DNA from: Fagopyrum homotropicum
Taxonomy: Eukaryota > Streptophyta > Magnoliopsida > Caryophyllales > Polygonaceae
Reading direction: 5' to 3'
Assembly (NCBI GenBank): GCA_033239125.1
Contig: BSWB01000002.1
Span: 54,161,001-54,225,000 of the forward strand
Length of the DNA: 64,000 nt
The translations under genes and the position numbers were made by a program. Below, piece by piece: positions 1 to 12,042 of this stretch; within the stretch, counting starts at the first letter, position 1; the number at the start of each line of letters is the position of its first letter. The notes under the pieces were generated by a model. That model ran no database searches. It saw only the letters and a program-made list of their open reading frames with translations, and was not told the origin of the DNA.

Positions 1-818
1 AGCTTAGTATAGTTGCTTGTTTTCTTTATTTTTGCTTTGTTTGTTCCTCGATGCACTCTCGGTTTGTTGTGTCAAAGATCGCAGGAACTAGGTGCAATCT
101 TGAGGAATTGATGGAGAAAGTTGACATAAATTGGACCAAATACACTTTTCAAGGAAAAGAAGGGAATAAATCGACTTACCATATGTAAATCGATCGATTC
201 AGGCTATAGAGCAAGTCGATTTTTGGCAACAGAAAGAAAAATCGAGTGAAAAATCCACATACCCAAGAAAAATCGGTCGATTTCCCTTATTGATGTATGA
301 AATAGGAGAAAACTCGGACTGACAAATAAATCGCCCAACAAATCGGTCGATTTTCTTCATATTTTGGCCGGCCTATATAAAGCTTTCTCCACTCCATGCT
401 TCATTCAACAGTTAACCAAATTTTTTTTCCTCCTTCACTCGAAAGATCCGAAAATCGCCTACTCTCCTATCTCCTCAATTTGTAACCATATTTAGTGATT
501 CTTGAGTCTAAACTGAAGGCTTTTCAACAAGGAAGAGGGATGTAGCATTAACAAACTTGGCAAACTGCTCATTCATCCGAAATTCAAGTTTTTCGATCCA
601 AAACCTAAGCATTTCGTTTGATTTTTTATCTTGCCAAAAAGTTTTTAGATTGTTTAGTTTGATTGAGGGCTTTGCTTAGAAACAACCCTAGGAAGCTGTT
701 TGTGGTGTTGTATTGATCAGAACTTTACAGATTTGTGTTGAAATCGTGAGAAAAATAGGACAAGCCCAGAAAAATCGACCAATTTTCACCAAGAACAGCC
801 CGGTTTTTTTTAAGCAGA
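1..818 (+). other. Athila element C1: spacer upstream of the env-position ORF
   Basis: AT-rich, non-coding leader in front of the Athila ORF at 819. Seen: repeated AATCG-type words, including AATCGATCGATT at 188-199 and AATCGGTCGATTT at 271-283 and 341-353, a TATA box at 374-380, and a pyrimidine-rich tract near 420-470. The same AATCGGTCGAT word recurs in the LTR of the neighbouring Athila copy C2 (22890-22900, 23500-23512). This ties the spacer to that subfamily. In Athila elements a long spacer separates pol from the last ORF, and I infer that this is it. The window begins inside it, so pol is not visible. No ORF of note is present. Confidence 0.6.
374..380 (+). promoter_or_regulatory. TATA box upstream of the Athila env-position ORF
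   Basis: TATATAA within a GGCC-rich context, about 440 bp upstream of the ORF start. A pyrimidine-rich stretch follows 30-90 bp downstream. It sits beside palindromic AATCGGTCGATTT words also found in the LTR of the related copy, so it may be an internal promoter. Activity is inference only. Confidence 0.4.
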
Positions 819-2400
819 ATGAAGACCTTAAAGAGAATCACCAGAAATTCAAACAAGAAGAAAGGGTCTTCTTCTAAGGCACCTCCACCACAACCACCAC
901 CTTCCCTAGCTCGACCAAACATTCCCCCTCCCGTATCCAAACACAAGAAGAGATATGAACGTCTCTTAGATCGACCTTTTACCCCTCCTCGCTACATTGT
1001 ATTAGATGACTTGGATGCGCTGTTTGTAAGAGAGGACATTGACATGATGTCTGATAGGATAGGGTTGAATCAAATTTGCGCTCATTCGGGAGGATGCTTA
1101 CACCGAGATTACTCTTGAGTTCCTTAGTACCTTTGAGCACGACCATAGAGATAGGAGAGTTTCCTTCCGGCACATGAATGAGGATCATGCTATGTCTATT
1201 CCTGCTTTTGGAGATTTGTTTGGTTTCCCCTCATCTTCTGCAGGCACATTTCCACGAGCACTAGTGCATTCTGGGAGAGTATCTCCATTGGGGAAGCGGG
1301 AGGAGATAACTTGAGACCGAAAAACTCAAAGGAGACAAGCATCTACAATCTCTCTTTCAAGATAGCTCACCGGATCCTTAGTGAGTTTTTGTTTGCAAGA
1401 ACGGAGACTCCACAAAAGCTAAAGGCGGATGAGCTCTCCATCATTGTATAACCACCGGCACTATTCTGGACACCACTACTATGCTTGCCGACTATCTTGG
1501 GAAGATAGCCAACAAGTTAAAGAGAGATATTTGTAATGGAGGCCTTGTCACTCATGTGGCAAAGGCGTTGGAGCTTGACTTCTCAGATTGCCACTTGGCT
1601 GAGGGTGCCCATCCTCTATGCTCACAGAGATTAGTTGCTCGACAGGTCTTGATTCCTAGAGGTATGGGAGCTTTTCATGTGTTCATGCCATGTGCAAAAT
1701 CACCCTCAAAGAAACCAGATGAGATTGAGTGGAAGTCCGAATACACTATTTGGAACAAGAGGATCTGGAAAGAGACTTTTGAGCACATCTTTAATGAGAT
1801 GGCCCCTCTTTCCACTTATTATGTTGATTAGGATGGAGAGGATGATGATGAGGAGGAGAACTAAGAGGACGGAGCTGCAACCCACTAGTGATACATGCTA
1901 GAGTTCGAGAGTGACACGTACAGCGGCCATGCTACAAATGCTATGGATACTGACACACATGGAGTTGGACCTAAAAGGACGAGTAGACGTATAGAGGAGA
2001 CCGAGGATGAGATGCACTCCCCATCATTCCTTTGCTCATGCACCCAGCCGTGGGAGAGGATGTGGGCGCAGATCTAGACTCTATCGATATATGGGAGCAT
2101 TGATTTCCGGCATGTAGGGTCTACGTGCTGACTACCAGAGCCTTCATTCTAATTATCAGGCCCTTCACACCGACTACAAAGATCTGAACACACATTTCAT
2201 TGAGTACCGTCAGGAGACAGAGGCGCGGCATTCCTCCTATGATGGACAGATGAGGGACATGTACTACCATACACTTGGCACCTTCTATGATCACGGAGCT
2301 CCGAGGTACCCATATCCACCACCACCGCCGGATGAGGATCGAGATTCCACTTCATTTTATATTGTAAGTATTTTTCTCCATCTTATGCTTGACTTCTCAC
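819..2400 (+). pseudogene. Athila ORF1-type protein remnant (last ORF before the 3' LTR)
   Basis: Decayed ORF of the ATHILA ORF-1 family, a protein of unproven function found in Athila-group Ty3/gypsy elements. Seen: a Lys/Ser/Pro-rich start (819-940), then RPFTPPRYIVLDDLDALF and RIGLNQICA. After a frame change near 1080 come FRHMNEDHAMSI and FGDLFGFPSS. Further frames at 1481-1831 (ADYLGKIANKLK) and 1895-2077 (an acidic segment with ESDTYSGHATNAMDTD) continue to about 2340. At least three frameshifts and several stops break it. The C2 copy shows this ORF about 1.3 kb before the polypurine tract and 3' LTR, so it occupies the env position. I saw no membrane segment or cleavage motif supporting an envelope role. 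The start at 819 is the first Met of the conserved frame. Confidence 0.75.
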
Positions 2401-2435
2401 ATTGGGAACAATGTGAAGGTTAAGTATGGGGTGGG
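2397..2435 (+). other. Athila internal hairpin plus polypurine-like tract (C1)
   Basis: Stem TCACATTG/CAATGTGA with loop GGAA (2397-2416), a short spacer, then AAGTATGGGGT (2422-2432). C2 has the same structure with loop GGGA (25088-25107, minus strand). It resembles the true 3' polypurine module of C2 at 23851-23889. Chromovirus A inserted inside this purine tract; its left target duplication is 2431-2435. Confidence 0.7.
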
Positions 2436-5352
2436 TGTAACACCCCAAATTCTGAGAACTCGGGGAGCTACTGGTTAGGACCTCACAATGGGTCCCGACC
2501 ATAGTTTGACAACAATTTTACTTGGATCTTACAACAAGGCACAAAAGTATTTAAAACATTTGAAAACTGTAAACAATATATACATGGAGAATATGTATCA
2601 GCCTTACAAGAAAAGATACTAAAACGACGCATATGAAGAGTAGAAGACATCCCCATCCCCAACTAAATGAGTACGTGGAGCCGGCTGACCATTTACTCCG
2701 GATCTCTCTACAACTGTCTTAACCTGCAAGGCATCTACAAGGTGTATAAAACCGTTAGCTAACATTCTATGCATAAGTATAAAGCTAAAAGCACAAACAC
2801 ACAACATACACAATCAACATGCAACAATCAATCCTTTTATTATCTTTAATTAGGTGATATGTCATTACTAATGATACTTATTTTCTGACACGAGGGATTC
2901 CAAAACCTTGCCCATGTCCCCGTTTACCAACGCGGAATGGTACTAATGCATCTGACCGTCAACCTGACTGTGCTGGTCGTAGGGAACCTCCTAGACTCTC
3001 GCAAGAGCTAGGCAGATGATGTCACGACCCGTTATCATACACTTGGGTCAATTACGTAAATAATAACAAACACCACTCATACACATTATACTCATACAAG
3101 AAGCCAGCTAAGTAAGTCCGTGGACTTACTGAATCAGGTCTCGACTCTCTTAATCACTACTCAATCTGTAACTATATAACTCGGTTGCCTGTCAAAGGAG
3201 GCAAGTGTGTCAGCACACTTTCTAGGTAATTAGAAGTCTAAGACTTCTAAGATAGTAGATCCTATTAAAACAAAATTTAATACTGTACCAATTTATTGTA
3301 AAATGACTATTTTACCCTTGGTCCCGAAACTTCCAAAAATTTCCATAATTCATGCCTAAACCCTTATTTGAGACTAAAAAGTCATATTCTCACTCCCAAA
3401 GAAGAGTTCGGTTACAAACTGGCAATCTACCCATTTTCCTATTTTCCGGAAGATCGTTAAGGTCAAACTTCGGCTTCAAATATGAAATTCGAATAAACTT
3501 ATAAAAATTCCGAAATAATTCTCTAGATCATCTATGATATCTCATCTACTCCAAGGAGCAAGAATTTCTTAAAACTGTTCACTCTTCACTTCTACAAAAA
3601 TTTCCAAAGTTGGTTACTACACTTGAAGTTTCCTATACTTAGCCAAAATATGAGTACACTTTGAAAAATCATAACTCCTAAACCACTCGTTGGATTTATC
3701 CCAAAATTTGATATGTTCTACTATAATATGTCAAATATATCATATCCAAATTTCAACTCCAACAGAGATCAAAAGCCTATTCAAAACTATCTCCCAAAAC
3801 AACATCTCATGATGTTTTTCTCAACTCAACACATTTATAAAAAAAACTACATGAGGAGTCACTTTGCAACATCATAACTCTCAAACAGTAACTCCGATTC
3901 TTTTCTAATTTTAGTATGATCTACTATGTACTACTTACTACAACATATCCAAAATTCAGCCAAAAAGAAGAAGTCTAACTTACCCAAATATGGAGCCGAA
4001 GTTGACTGCTCGTCACTTCCGAAAACTCAGAAAACTGAGAGATGTAACAACTCTCTGAAGTTGCTCCTTTGGGCTGAAATGTATGGCTTAAAGATGTATT
4101 AGAGGCACCCATTGACACATAAACATGGAGGGGAAGTAAGGAGGTAGATGTGGGTCTTACCCGGCTCCAAACTCGAAGGCATGAAGGACGAGGATGGCTC
4201 TCACGTTCATAGCCTTGTCGGAAACTGAAGAGGTCCAATAGGAGGCTACTGTGCACGACTCCAGGGGCTGGAAGGCGACTGGAGAGGAGGCTCGAGGCTG
4301 GCTCGACTAGGGAGGAGGGCACGCCTGCACTGCTGGCTCGACAGAAGCGAGGAGAGGTGGTCTGGGGTGCGATCGTTCGTCTTCTGTCCTATTCTCGCTG
4401 GAGGCGTGCAGTGGCTGAGCGTCAAGTGCAGAGGGCTGCGTGCTTCTGCTAGGGCGTTCACTGTGTGCAGGAGGGAAACCCGCAAAGACGTGTGTGCCGC
4501 AATAGGTTGGAAGACTGCCGGGTTTCAGTGTGTACGCAGATGGATATGTTGTTGTGTGGTTGTTCGACAGAAACGAGGGGAGATGCAAGGCAGCAGGTTC
4601 TCCCTGGCTGACGGGAATAAAAGGCAACAGAAGGAAGGAATCCAGAAGTGAGGCGTGAGGTAAGGCGGAAGATCAGGGGGAGGCACGCAACAGGTTAACT
4701 TCTGTAAACATGGAAGGAAGGTGGGGAGCTGCTCCATTAATTGCGGGTATAAGTGAGATAGGAGAGAGCGACGGGTTCTCTTGCTGGGCTGAAGCAAGCT
4801 GCGTATGAGCTGCTAAGAGTGGGCTCAAAGAGATCGGCTTAATATTGCAGGCTGGCATTAAAGCGAGGGAAGGAAGTGGGCTGGAAAAATAGAATCCAAT
4901 AAAGAAACAATGGGCTAAAACAAGGCAAGATTTAAGTGGGCTGAAAGTTTGTCAAAACTTTTCAAAAATTCGTCATGGCTTTGTCAGGCCCATGCATGAC
5001 TTCGTCATAGAGTTGTCGGGCTTCGTCATGATCACGTCTCAGCTCTGTCATGGTCTCGTCACAGTCTCGTCTCAGCCTTGTCATGATCTCGTCTAAAGTT
5101 GTCGTTAAGGATTAATTATAAGAATTAGGGTTTGATATAATTCTATCATTTTATGTGAATTAAATTCTACATAAAATGATAAAAATTCTAAGAATTAGGG
5201 TTTGATATAATTCTATAAGTTTATGTGAATTAAATTCTACATAAAATGATAAAATTTGTGAAGAAAGAAATACTAGATAGAATGGGAACTGTCAACGGCA
5301 CGAAGTCCGAATTGATTCGGAATTAAACGGAATAAAAATTCCGGATATTACA
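2436..5352 (-). repeat. 3' LTR of chromovirus A
   Basis: In element orientation the LTR starts TGTAATATCCGG and ends GGGGTGTTACA. Internal landmarks: a terminal hairpin (2443-2465), a palindrome containing AGTAAGTCC/GGACTTACT (3111-3130), a GC-rich exon-like block (about 4130-4800), a TGAC-motif cluster (about 4950-5100) and a 70-bp tandem duplication (5121-5254). Short ORFs in the GC-rich block occur in both LTRs but have no protein character. Confidence 0.93.
5121..5254. repeat. 70-bp tandem duplication with palindromic core in LTR of A
   Basis: Two units (5121-5184 and 5191-5254) each hold TTAGGGTTT (telo-box complement). The first has inverted arms ATCATTTTATGT (5145-5156) and ACATAAAATGAT (5169-5180). 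The other LTR has the same pair at about 11811-11874 and 11881-11944. Confidence 0.8.
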
Positions 5353-5366
5353 TCAGTACCCCCTTA
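5353..5366 (-). other. Polypurine tract of chromovirus A
   Basis: Minus-strand TTAAGGGGGTACTGA directly abuts the LTR start TGTAATATCC. Just upstream lies GTTTCGGGACGAAT, a degraded copy of the GGA-loop hairpin seen in B and E. Confidence 0.85.
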
Positions 5367-8300
5367 AAATAAGATTCGTCCCGAAACATAGAACAAGGTA
5401 CTTAATTAAACGACTTCCATGAATAAACTTAGGGTAAGACAATCCTGATCGGCTTTTAAGGCACCAAATGGGTGTGTTTGATCACTACACAAAAGTCTCG
5501 TCGTTTCCACATCTAAGGTTCCCGCACATCAAGATTACCAAAAACACACATCACTGACTAAACACTCAATCATGAAATAAACAAGTAGTCAAACAATATC
5601 ACACATCCAAGATCAAGCCATAACTCGTCACTCTCGAGGTTACAACTATCACTACATAGGTCTTTGAAAGGTTACGTCTCTTACTATCCCTAGTATCTTA
5701 GGTAGCCTTATCAGCTTTTCATAAAACCACTAAATCGTAAATCTTTTCAGGTATTTAGATCACAAGCGCCTGCTACCACGTTCTAGAATGGTTACAGGAT
5801 ATCTCACCGGTTTCATCCGGCTTAACTGTCTGATCCTCTAATATGATAACCTAACCCGTGTTTGGTAGGTATCTCTCCACTGAAATTCTCAAACTCAGTT
5901 CCCAAACTTAGTCTCCGTGGAAAACTGAAGCTACCCTCTCCAATAGGGTGAGAAATATTAGTCCCTCAGTCACTTTTAAACCGCTTTAAAGCTTCCAATG
6001 GTTATCCTCTGTGTTCACTTGGAATTCTAATACTATTTATAGATCTATAATATATCGTTAGCTCAACCTTAGGCTTCTCATGCATTTTCTAAGATCTTAA
6101 GTGACCCAAAACATGTCCGGAATGACGGTATTAGACACAAAGTGATCTCCTATCACCGTATTTGATCATAACTACTCAATAAGTGTTAGCATACCATCAA
6201 CAATGCACTCTTTTATCCACCATGGTTACAATCCCGATCCCTCTGACTCAAAACGCAACTCGGATCCGTTCCGATATAACATTACACGTAAAATCTGCTC
6301 CGAGATTATGCTTTCTTTAAAAACGGTTACTGGGTTGTAAGTATACTCATGTCGCTTCTCTTTCTTATGTGCCTTTGACTCAGAATGGTAGTTACTCACT
6401 TTGAGCTTTCTAGTGTAGACCATGCACAATGCTTTTATTACATTGTTAATTCTTCTCTCAATCCATCAAGAAAACTCGCTCTAACGTACTCCGTTACGTA
6501 TTGGATTCCGAACTAGCTATCTGACAACATGTGACAAGCCGTCATTATTCACTTGAATCCATAATAGGGTACTAATATCCTTCTATAACGTCTTACATGC
6601 ACATAATTTCCTGTCTACCTTGATGGTGATACAGCTCCCGTACAATATTTTCAGTCACTCCGCGTAACCTATCTCACGTTCCTTCCAAGCAAAATGCATT
6701 TCACCAATTATCATCATCTTAAACTCAACATGTCGTTTTCCTATACCATTGCTTCCAGCTTTGTGGGTTAGGACCCACCACGCTTTCGCTGTGCTACTTT
6801 GGTAATTCTGTTGTCACTCATTAATCATAAGGACATTTTTTGTGAGTCCCAAGTGATTAACCTCAAACTCTTCCTTCCAATTATACCATAAGTCCTAACC
6901 GGATGAAGTACAAAGTACCTTCCTTAATTGCCTTAATGAAACAAAATAACGATTGGAGAACAACTTCTTCCGTTTACTTTTCTTAATTCTCTTAGCACGG
7001 ACCCAAACTACCAGACTCGACCGGAGTTTGATCTTAACCACCCAAGAAGTAACCCTTAAAACGTTTCTCTTTATACCTTTAATTCATCCAAGAAGGTTGT
7101 CGTTGCCTACTTAAGGAAATCCTCTAAGGCGTCGGTACAACCACTCCATAGATCCACCGTCACAAATATCTCTTCTTAACGGCTCATAACTCGTCAATAC
7201 AAAACAATACTTGCACATCCTTGGTTGACATCGGTCAGTCTATAATTGACTTATCTCAATTTCATACATCTACTAGTATTGAGCTTTTGGTGCACATCAC
7301 CTACTAGATCAATCCTTTTATCCTTCTTTAGTTCGTCTTATCTTTCACTCTTCTGCTTCCTTTGGGACAACTCTCTTTCTCAAGTCTCACTGTGCCATTC
7401 GCCTGACGTCAAAAGTCGTTCCTAACACTCCACGATAGATGGTAAGCGTCTTGTAGTTCCGATGACTTTTAATTACCTCCCAATTGTAGTCCCTTTACAG
7501 GGACCGTCGGTGTTGATGACCTATGTTCTGTTATAAATGGGGTTTACCCTGGACTCTTGAGTCCACCACACAATTCTCACAAGCACAAGTTCCTTAATCG
7601 GCGTTGTTTGTAATATTTCCTTCCAAATATCTGTTGACTATGTTACAAGGCTTCGATCCTCTCGATATTGGCGTTGTGATTCTTCTTAGAATTCTTATCT
7701 TGAAAGAAGACAAACGTCTCCATGCTTGTGAAGTCTACCTTTCGCTCTTACATTAAGTTGTAAGTCTCTATTCCATGTTAATTGTGATCTGTCAAAATTT
7801 CCTTAGCTAGCAGGTAAATAGTTGCTCACAACAATCCTTTTATACTTATTTAGTTTGTTCTACCTTCCATCCTTCCGCTTCTTATGGGCTAACTCCATTT
7901 CTCTAGTCCGAATGTGTCATTCATCTTTCATCAATAGTCATTTCAAGTTTCCACGATAGCTTGCAAGTGCCTTTGAAATTCTTATGGCTGTAATGATCAT
8001 CCACTTGTAGTTCCTTTTGCATGGACCATCTGTGTTGATGGCTTAGGTCCCGTGATTATTTGGGTTACCCTGGCTCTCGAGTCTAGCAAGGTCGTTCTCC
8101 CATACAGATTTTTTCATTGGTGTTGGTGGTAATATCGCCTTCCTGAAACTCCGTTGACACTGCTACAGGCCTTCATTCTTTGGATATTGGCGTCGCTATT
8201 TCTTTCAAACTTCTTATATTTTCGAGGAGGTCAAACCCTTCCCACACTTGTGGGGTCTGCCTTTTCGCTTTTACACTCAATTTCAGGTCTTCGTTCCGTG

Positions 8301-9024
8301 CACCTTAGATTCTCACACCCGGATTGACACTTTGTCTCTTCTTGTTTCTAATGCCCATAATAGTCTATGGGGCATCCACCTCGATTGTAATGTCCTCAAT
8401 TCCGCAATCTTGGTTGTACTCAATTCTACTTGTCTCGTTCCAATATTGTTATCTCTACTCCGCACTCTTGTAGTTTCTAGCATGGTTCTTCTAATTCCAT
8501 CTCTCGGCCTCGTATGCCCGACTTCCTTGTACGACCTTCTAATTGAACTGACTTAGGAATTCCTTCCTCATCTAATCTTGCTTGTGGTAAAAATTATCTT
8601 CACAACTTTACTTCCTTGCTCACTTGTTCTCTTGATGATTTGTAAGGATCACCAAGCGGCCTACCCGAGTATAATACTCAATTTAAGGTCTGTTTCCATT
8701 GCCTCGTGTTGGAGATTCATCAAGTCCGCAGTTGATTTATCATGAGGCGATAATCGCTTCGTGATATCACGAATAAAGGATATAAAATATCCTTTAGGAT
8801 ACTAACAAGCTAAGTAAACACATGTGTATAACATATAATAATAAACATCATAAAAAGTCTATAAGCTAACTCCTATCGATCCAAGTTGCCGAGATCCACG
8901 GATAGCGATGGTTGTCCGACGTACTACTAACCCAACAACCCGACTATGCGTGCGTGTAAAACATAAATCCGTTTTGAAAATTTAGACCCCTTTCGGGTTC
9001 TAGTTATTTTATACATTCGGTCTT

Positions 9025-9045
9025 TCAGAAGATTTCAAGTGCCAT
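9025..9045 (-). other. Conserved leader micro-ORF MALEIF (A)
   Basis: Six codons plus TGA, starting 25 nt after the primer-site start. The same micro-ORF occurs in B, E, F and fragment I. The downstream bases (GAAAGACCGA) are also conserved. Confidence 0.6.
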
Positions 9046-9058
9046 TGTTGCCAACCTC

Positions 9059-9070
9059 GCTCTGATACAA
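9059..9070 (-). other. Primer binding site of A (initiator Met-tRNA type)
   Basis: Minus-strand TTGTATCAGAGC. Compared with the canonical TGGTATCAGAGC seen in B, E and I, it has one change in the first bases. It lies 3 nt inside the 5' LTR end. Confidence 0.85.
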
Positions 9071-9073
9071 TAT

Positions 9074-12042
9074 TGTAACACCCCAAATTCTGAGAACTCG
9101 GGGAGCTACTGGTTAGGACCTCACAATGGATCCCGACCATAGTTTGACAACAATTTTACTTGGATCTTACAACAAGGCACAAAAGTATTTAAAACATTTA
9201 AAAACTGTAAACAATATATACATGGAGAATATGTATCAGCCTTACAAGAAAAGATACTAAAACGACGCATATGAAGAACAGAAGACATCCCCGTCCCCAA
9301 CTAAATGAGTACGTGGACCCGGCTGACCATTTCCTCTGGATCTCTCTACAACTGTCTTAACCTACAAGGCATCTACAAGCGGTATAAAACAGTTAGCTAA
9401 CATTCTATGCATAAGTATAAAGGTAAAAGCACAAACACACAACATACACAATCAACATGCAACAATCAATCCTTTTATTATCTTTAATTAGGTGATATGT
9501 AATTACTAATGATACTTATTTTGTGACACGAGGGATTCTCAAACCTCGCCCCTGTCCCCGTTTACCAACGCGGAATGGTACTAATGCATCTGACCGTCTA
9601 CCTGACTGGGCTGGTCGCAGGGAACCTTCTAGACTCTCACAAGAGCTAGGCAGATGATGTCACGACCCGTTATCATACACTTGGGTCAATTACGTAAATA
9701 ATTAAGTCGGCCTAATCCGGTTTCATTATTTATTATAACTAACAAACACCACTCATACACATTACACTCATACAAGAAGCAAGCTAAGTAAGTTCGTGGA
9801 CTTACTGAATCAGATCTCGACACTCTTAATCACAACTCAATCTGTAACTATATAACTCAGTTGCCTGTCAAAGGAGGCAAGTGTGTCAGCACACTTTCTA
9901 GGTAATTAGAAGTCTAAGACTTCTAAGATAGTAGATCCTATTAAAACAGAATTTAATACAGTACCAATTTATGGTAAAATGACTATTTTACCATTGATCC
10001 CGAAACTTCCAAAAATTTCGATAATTCATGTCTAAACCCTTATTTTAGACTAAAAAATCATATTCTAACTCCTAAAGATGAGTTCAGTTACAAACTAGCA
10101 ATCTACCCATTTTCCTATTGTCCGGAAGATCGTTAAGGTCCAACTTCGGCTTCAAATATGAAATTCGAATAAACTTATAAAAATTCCGAAATAATTCTCT
10201 AGTTCATCTATGATATCTCATCTACTCCTAGGAGTAAGAATTTTTTTAAAACTGTTCACCCTTCACCTCTACAAAAATTTCCAAAGTTGGTTACAACACT
10301 TGAAGTTTCCTATACTTAGCCAAAATTTTGAGTACACTTTGAAAAATCATAACTCCTAAACCACTTGCTGGATTTATACCAAATTTTGATATGTTCTACT
10401 ATAATATGTCAAATATATAATATCCAAATTTCAAGTCCAACAGAGATCAAAAGCCTATTCAAAACTATCTCCCAAAACAGCATCCCATGATGTTTTTCTC
10501 AACTCAGCACATTTATAAAAAAAACTGCATGAGGAGTCACTTTGCAACATCATAACTCTCAAACCGTAACTCAGATTCTTCCCAAATTTTAGTATGATCT
10601 ACTATGTACTAGGGACAACAACATATCCAAAATTCAGCCAAGAAAAAGAAGTATAACTTACCCAAATCTGGACCCGAAGTTGACTGCTCGTCACTTCCGA
10701 AAACTCAGAAAACTGAGAGATGTAACAGCTCTCTGAAGTTGCTCCTTTGGGCTGAAATGTATGGGTTTAAAGATGGTTTAGAGGCACCCATTGACACATA
10801 AACATGGAGGGGAAGTAAGGAGGTAGATGTGGGTCTTACCCGGCTCCAAACTCGAATGCTTGAAGGACGAGGATGGCTCTCACGTTCATAGCCTTGTCGG
10901 AAACTGAAGAGGTCCAATAGGAGGCTGCTGTGCACGACTCCAGGGGCTGGGAGGCGACTGGAGAGGAGCGTCGAGGCTGGCTCGACTAGGGAGGAGGGCA
11001 CGCCTGCATTGCTGGCTCGACAGAAGCGAGGAGAGGTGGTCCGGGGTGCGATCGTTCGTCTTCTGTCCTATTCTCGCTGGAGACGTGCAGTGGCTGAGCG
11101 TCAAGTGCAGAGGGATGCGTGCTTCTGCTATGGCGTTCACTGTGTGCAGGAGGGAAACCCACAAAGACGTGTGTGCCGCACCAGGTTGGAAGACTGCCAG
11201 GTTTCAGTGTGTACGCAGATGGTTATGCTGTTGTGTGGTTGTTCGACAGAAACGAGGGGAGATGCAAGGCAGCAGGTCCTCCCTGGCAGACTGGAATAAA
11301 AGGCAACAGAAGGAAGGAATACAGAAGTGAGGTGTGAGGTAAGGCGGAAGATCAGGGGGAGGCATGCAGCAGGTTAACTTCTGTAAACGTGGAAGGAAGG
11401 TGGGGAGTTGCTCCACTAATTGCGGGTGTAAGTGAGATAGGAGAGAGCGACGGGTTCTCTTGCTGGGCTGAAGCAAGCTGCGTATGGGCTGCTAAGAGTG
11501 GGCTGAAAGAGATCGACTTAATATTGCAGGCTAGCATGAAAGCGAGGGAAGGAAGTGGGCTGGAAAAAATGAATCCAATAAAGAAACAATGGGCTGAAAC
11601 AAGGCAAGATTTAAGTGGGCTGAAAGTTTGTCAAAACTTGTCAAAAATTCGTCATGGCTTTGTCAGGCCCATGCTTGACTTCGTCACAGAGTTGTCGGGC
11701 TTCGTCATGACCACGTCTCAGCTCTGTCATGGTCTCGTCACAACTTTGTCACAGTCTCGTCTCAGCCTTGTCATGATCTCGTCTAAAGTCGTCGTTAAGG
11801 ATTAGTTATAGGAATTAGGGTTTGATATAATTCTATCATTTTATGTAAATTAGATTCTACATAAAATGATAAAAATTCTAAGAATTAGGGTTTGATATAA
11901 TTCTATCATTTTATGTGAATTAAATTCTACATAAAATGATAACATTTGTGAAGAAAGAAATACTAGATAGAATGGGAACCGTCAACGGCACGAAGTCTGA
12001 ATTGATTCGGAATTAAACGGAATAAAAATTCCGGATATTACA
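9074..12042 (-). repeat. 5' LTR of chromovirus A
   Basis: Partner of 2436-5352, slightly longer. It includes about 35 bp near 9700 (AAGTCGGCCTAATCCGG) that the other LTR lacks. It contains the same hairpin, exon-like block, TGAC cluster (about 11635-11785) and 70-bp duplication. The two LTRs differ at scattered positions by eye, so A is older than E. Confidence 0.92.

Larger units (their letters stand above)
5353..9073 (-). pseudogene. Decayed internal region of chromovirus A
   Basis: A 3.7-kb internal region between primer site and polypurine tract. No gag, protease, RT or integrase motif is readable; all frames carry dense stops. Stretches such as 5761-5900 and 6860-6960 align by eye, in reverse complement, to 62080-62230 and 61200-61320 of element F. 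So this is a shared decayed sequence and not random filler. The integrase-chromodomain portion seen in F is missing, which accounts for the shorter length. I infer a defective copy that moved using proteins made elsewhere. Confidence 0.7.
2436..12042 (-). mobile_element. Chromovirus A, complete LTR retrotransposon (Tekay/Del-type)
   Basis: Ty3/gypsy element of 9607 bp on the minus strand. Ends are TG...CA, with 5-bp target duplications GTGGG at 2431-2435 and 12043-12047. Removing it restores a sequence that matches the uninterrupted C2 copy at about 25064-25082. LTRs are 2436-5352 and 9074-12042 (2.92 and 2.97 kb). A mutated Met-tRNA primer site lies at 9059-9070 and the polypurine tract at 5353-5366. 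The 3.7-kb internal region has no usable ORF. LTR type, internal remnants and conserved leader place it with E and F. Confidence 0.93.

Noticed and set aside
819..2400. Functional viral envelope gene
   Set aside because: It is in the env position, but broken in several frames, and no signal peptide, cleavage site or membrane anchor is visible.
4246..4651. Overlapping ORFs in the A LTR, repeated at 10886-11330
   Set aside because: Present in both LTRs and on both strands, Ser/Pro/Arg-rich with no domain; part of the exon-like LTR block.
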